Shown: piece after piece, positions 63,206 through 64,000 of the stretch
Numbering within the stretch: the first letter of the stretch is position 1
Layout: each line of letters opens with the position of its first letter
Program-made: the position numbers and the translations under genes
Origin: Anaerobacillus alkaliphilus
GTDB lineage: Bacteria > Bacillota > Bacilli > Bacillales > Anaerobacillaceae
Direction of reading: 5' to 3'
DNA length: 64,000 nucleotides
Assembly (NCBI RefSeq): GCF_004116265.1
Contig: NZ_QOUX01000025.1
Coordinates: forward strand, 55,539 to 119,538
Notes under the pieces: model-generated
Told to the model about the DNA's origin: nothing
The model's input: the letters and a program-made list of their open reading frames with translations, nothing else
Databases searched by the model: none

Positions 63206-63875
63206 AAAAGGGAACGCAAGACAGCCTCACGTGACATTTGATGGCAGAGGAAGTTTTAAAAGGGAACGCAAGAGAGTCTCACGTGACAAATGAAGCGAGA
63301 AATTGTTTCAAAAGGGAACGCAAGACAGCCTCACGTGACATTTGATGGCAGAGGAAGTTTTAAAAGGGAACGCAAGACAGCCTCACGTGACATTTGATGG
63401 CAGAGGAAGTTTTAAAAGGGAACGTAAGAGAGTCTCACGTGACATTTGGTGGCAGAGGAAGTTTTAAAAGGGAACGCAAGACAGCCTCACGTGACATTTG
63501 ATGGCAGAGGAAGTTTTAAAAGGGAACGCAAGACAGCCTCACGTGACATTTGATGGCAGAGGAAGTTTTAAAAGGGAACGTAAGAGGGCCTCACGTGACA
63601 AATGAAGCGAGAAATTGTTTCAAAAGGGAACGCAAGACAGCCTCACGTGACATTTGATGGCAGAGGAAGTTTTAAAAGGGAACGTAAGAGAGTCTCCCGT
63701 GACATTTGATGGCAGAGGAAGTTTCAAAAGGGAACGTAAGAGAGTCTCACGTGACATTTGATGGCAGAGGAAGTTTTAAAAGGGAACGTAAGAGAGTCTC
63801 CCGTGACATTTGATGGCAGAGGAAGTTTTAAAAGGGAACGTAAGAGAATCTCACGTGACATTTGGTGGCAGAGTG
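63206..63875. repeat. Tandem array, 13 units of 52 bp
   Basis: Units begin AAAAGGGAACG at 63206, 63258, 63310 and so on every 52 bp to 63830. Two versions of the first part (CGCAAGACAGCCT or CGTAAGAGAGTCT) and two of the last 22 bp (ATTTGATGGCAGAGGAAGTT type in most, AAATGAAGCGAGAAATTGTT type in units 2 and 8) are mixed. The palindrome TCACGTGA is in the middle of most units (TCCCGTGA in units 10 and 12). The period is not a multiple of three and no ribosome site precedes it, so it is non-coding. Confidence 0.9.
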
Positions 63876-64000
63876 GACTTCTGTCAAGAAAGTGGACGAT
63901 TTTAAGAGAGAATTTTAATTGTGGTTGCTTATGTTTTATAGCTAAATTTGAATTCCTTGTGAGATTTAATCTATCTTAATATTCAAACAAATGCATGTGA
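63876..64000. other. Window end after the tandem array
   Basis: The last 125 bp are AT-rich and show no gene start or hairpin I can support. Confidence 0.4.

Noticed and set aside
63206..63875. CRISPR-like regular array
   Set aside because: The variable parts are only two recurring 22-bp sequences, not unique spacers, and there are no cas genes in the window.
63758..63979. 73-codon ORF in the tandem repeats
   Set aside because: The 52-bp period shifts frame each unit; no ribosome site; the ORF is a by-product of the repeats.

Overview
The window reads as chromosomal DNA of a low-GC, aerobic, endospore-forming Firmicute of the Bacillaceae. Shine-Dalgarno sites are strong (AAGGAGG type). The genes gatCAB, dagK (yerQ type), rlmCD (yefA type), mhqD/mhqP-like, ycbJ/mph-like, dppA, katG and a KatE-type catalase have the usual Bacillus character. 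Several genes look spore-coat or exosporium related. Gene order does not match one long B. subtilis segment, and short decayed gene ends lie in several gaps, so this is a mosaic of core and accessory islands.

Layout. 1-6.4 kb: the 3' part of a very large multicopper oxidase of MnxG (Mn(II) oxidase) type, a Cys/Lys-rich and a His/Cys-rich coat-like protein, an SCO1-type copper chaperone and a YtkA-like lipoprotein; together this looks like a spore-surface metal-oxidation locus. 6.4-9.2 kb: a quinone/electrophile stress group (flavin reductase-like, MhqD-like hydrolase, DoxX/MhqP, aromatic acid exporter). 9.3-13.6 kb: gatCAB and dagK. 13.8-20.1 kb: a PadR/DUF2812 pair behind two perfect operators, two ECF sigma/anti-sigma pairs, a beta-propeller lipid-export-type secreted protein and a GNAT enzyme. 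20.2-28.5 kb: rlmCD, membrane proteins, tiny genes, a DUF899-VOC fusion, a macrolide phosphotransferase with a leader-peptide attenuator, and a DUF418 protein. 29-46.5 kb: a beta-helix protein, an unusual four-gene operon (acyl-CoA dehydrogenase-like, cytosolic PhnD-like, core MetE, Cys-less OsmC), a GH27 alpha-galactosidase with a small zinc-ribbon protein, NIF3-like, OYE-like and FAD proteins, a frameshifted adaA and an EamA exporter. This stretch is peppered with a dispersed inverted-repeat element. 46.9-51.9 kb: small hypotheticals, a retropepsin-like protein, katG and dppA. 52-61 kb: two phosphonate/phosphite-type ABC transporters (phnDCEE and phnDCE) around an AI-2E transporter and a methyltransferase; the first has a long PhoP-type box array. 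61-64 kb: a large catalase followed by thirteen 52-bp tandem repeats.

The most informative non-coding signal is at 25.82-26.06 kb. It has a good promoter, a 15-codon leader peptide with an Arg-Leu-Arg motif at residues 6-8, nested hairpins and an intrinsic terminator, all just upstream of the macrolide phosphotransferase. This has the architecture of macrolide-induced ribosome-stalling attenuation. Also notable are the dispersed TGTCACTGTGACA-bounded repeats, the core-MetE operon, and a DUF1328 gene that reads through its own terminator without a stop codon. No tRNA, rRNA, intact IS element, prophage or CRISPR array was recognised. All functions are inferred by reading the sequence, without database searches.
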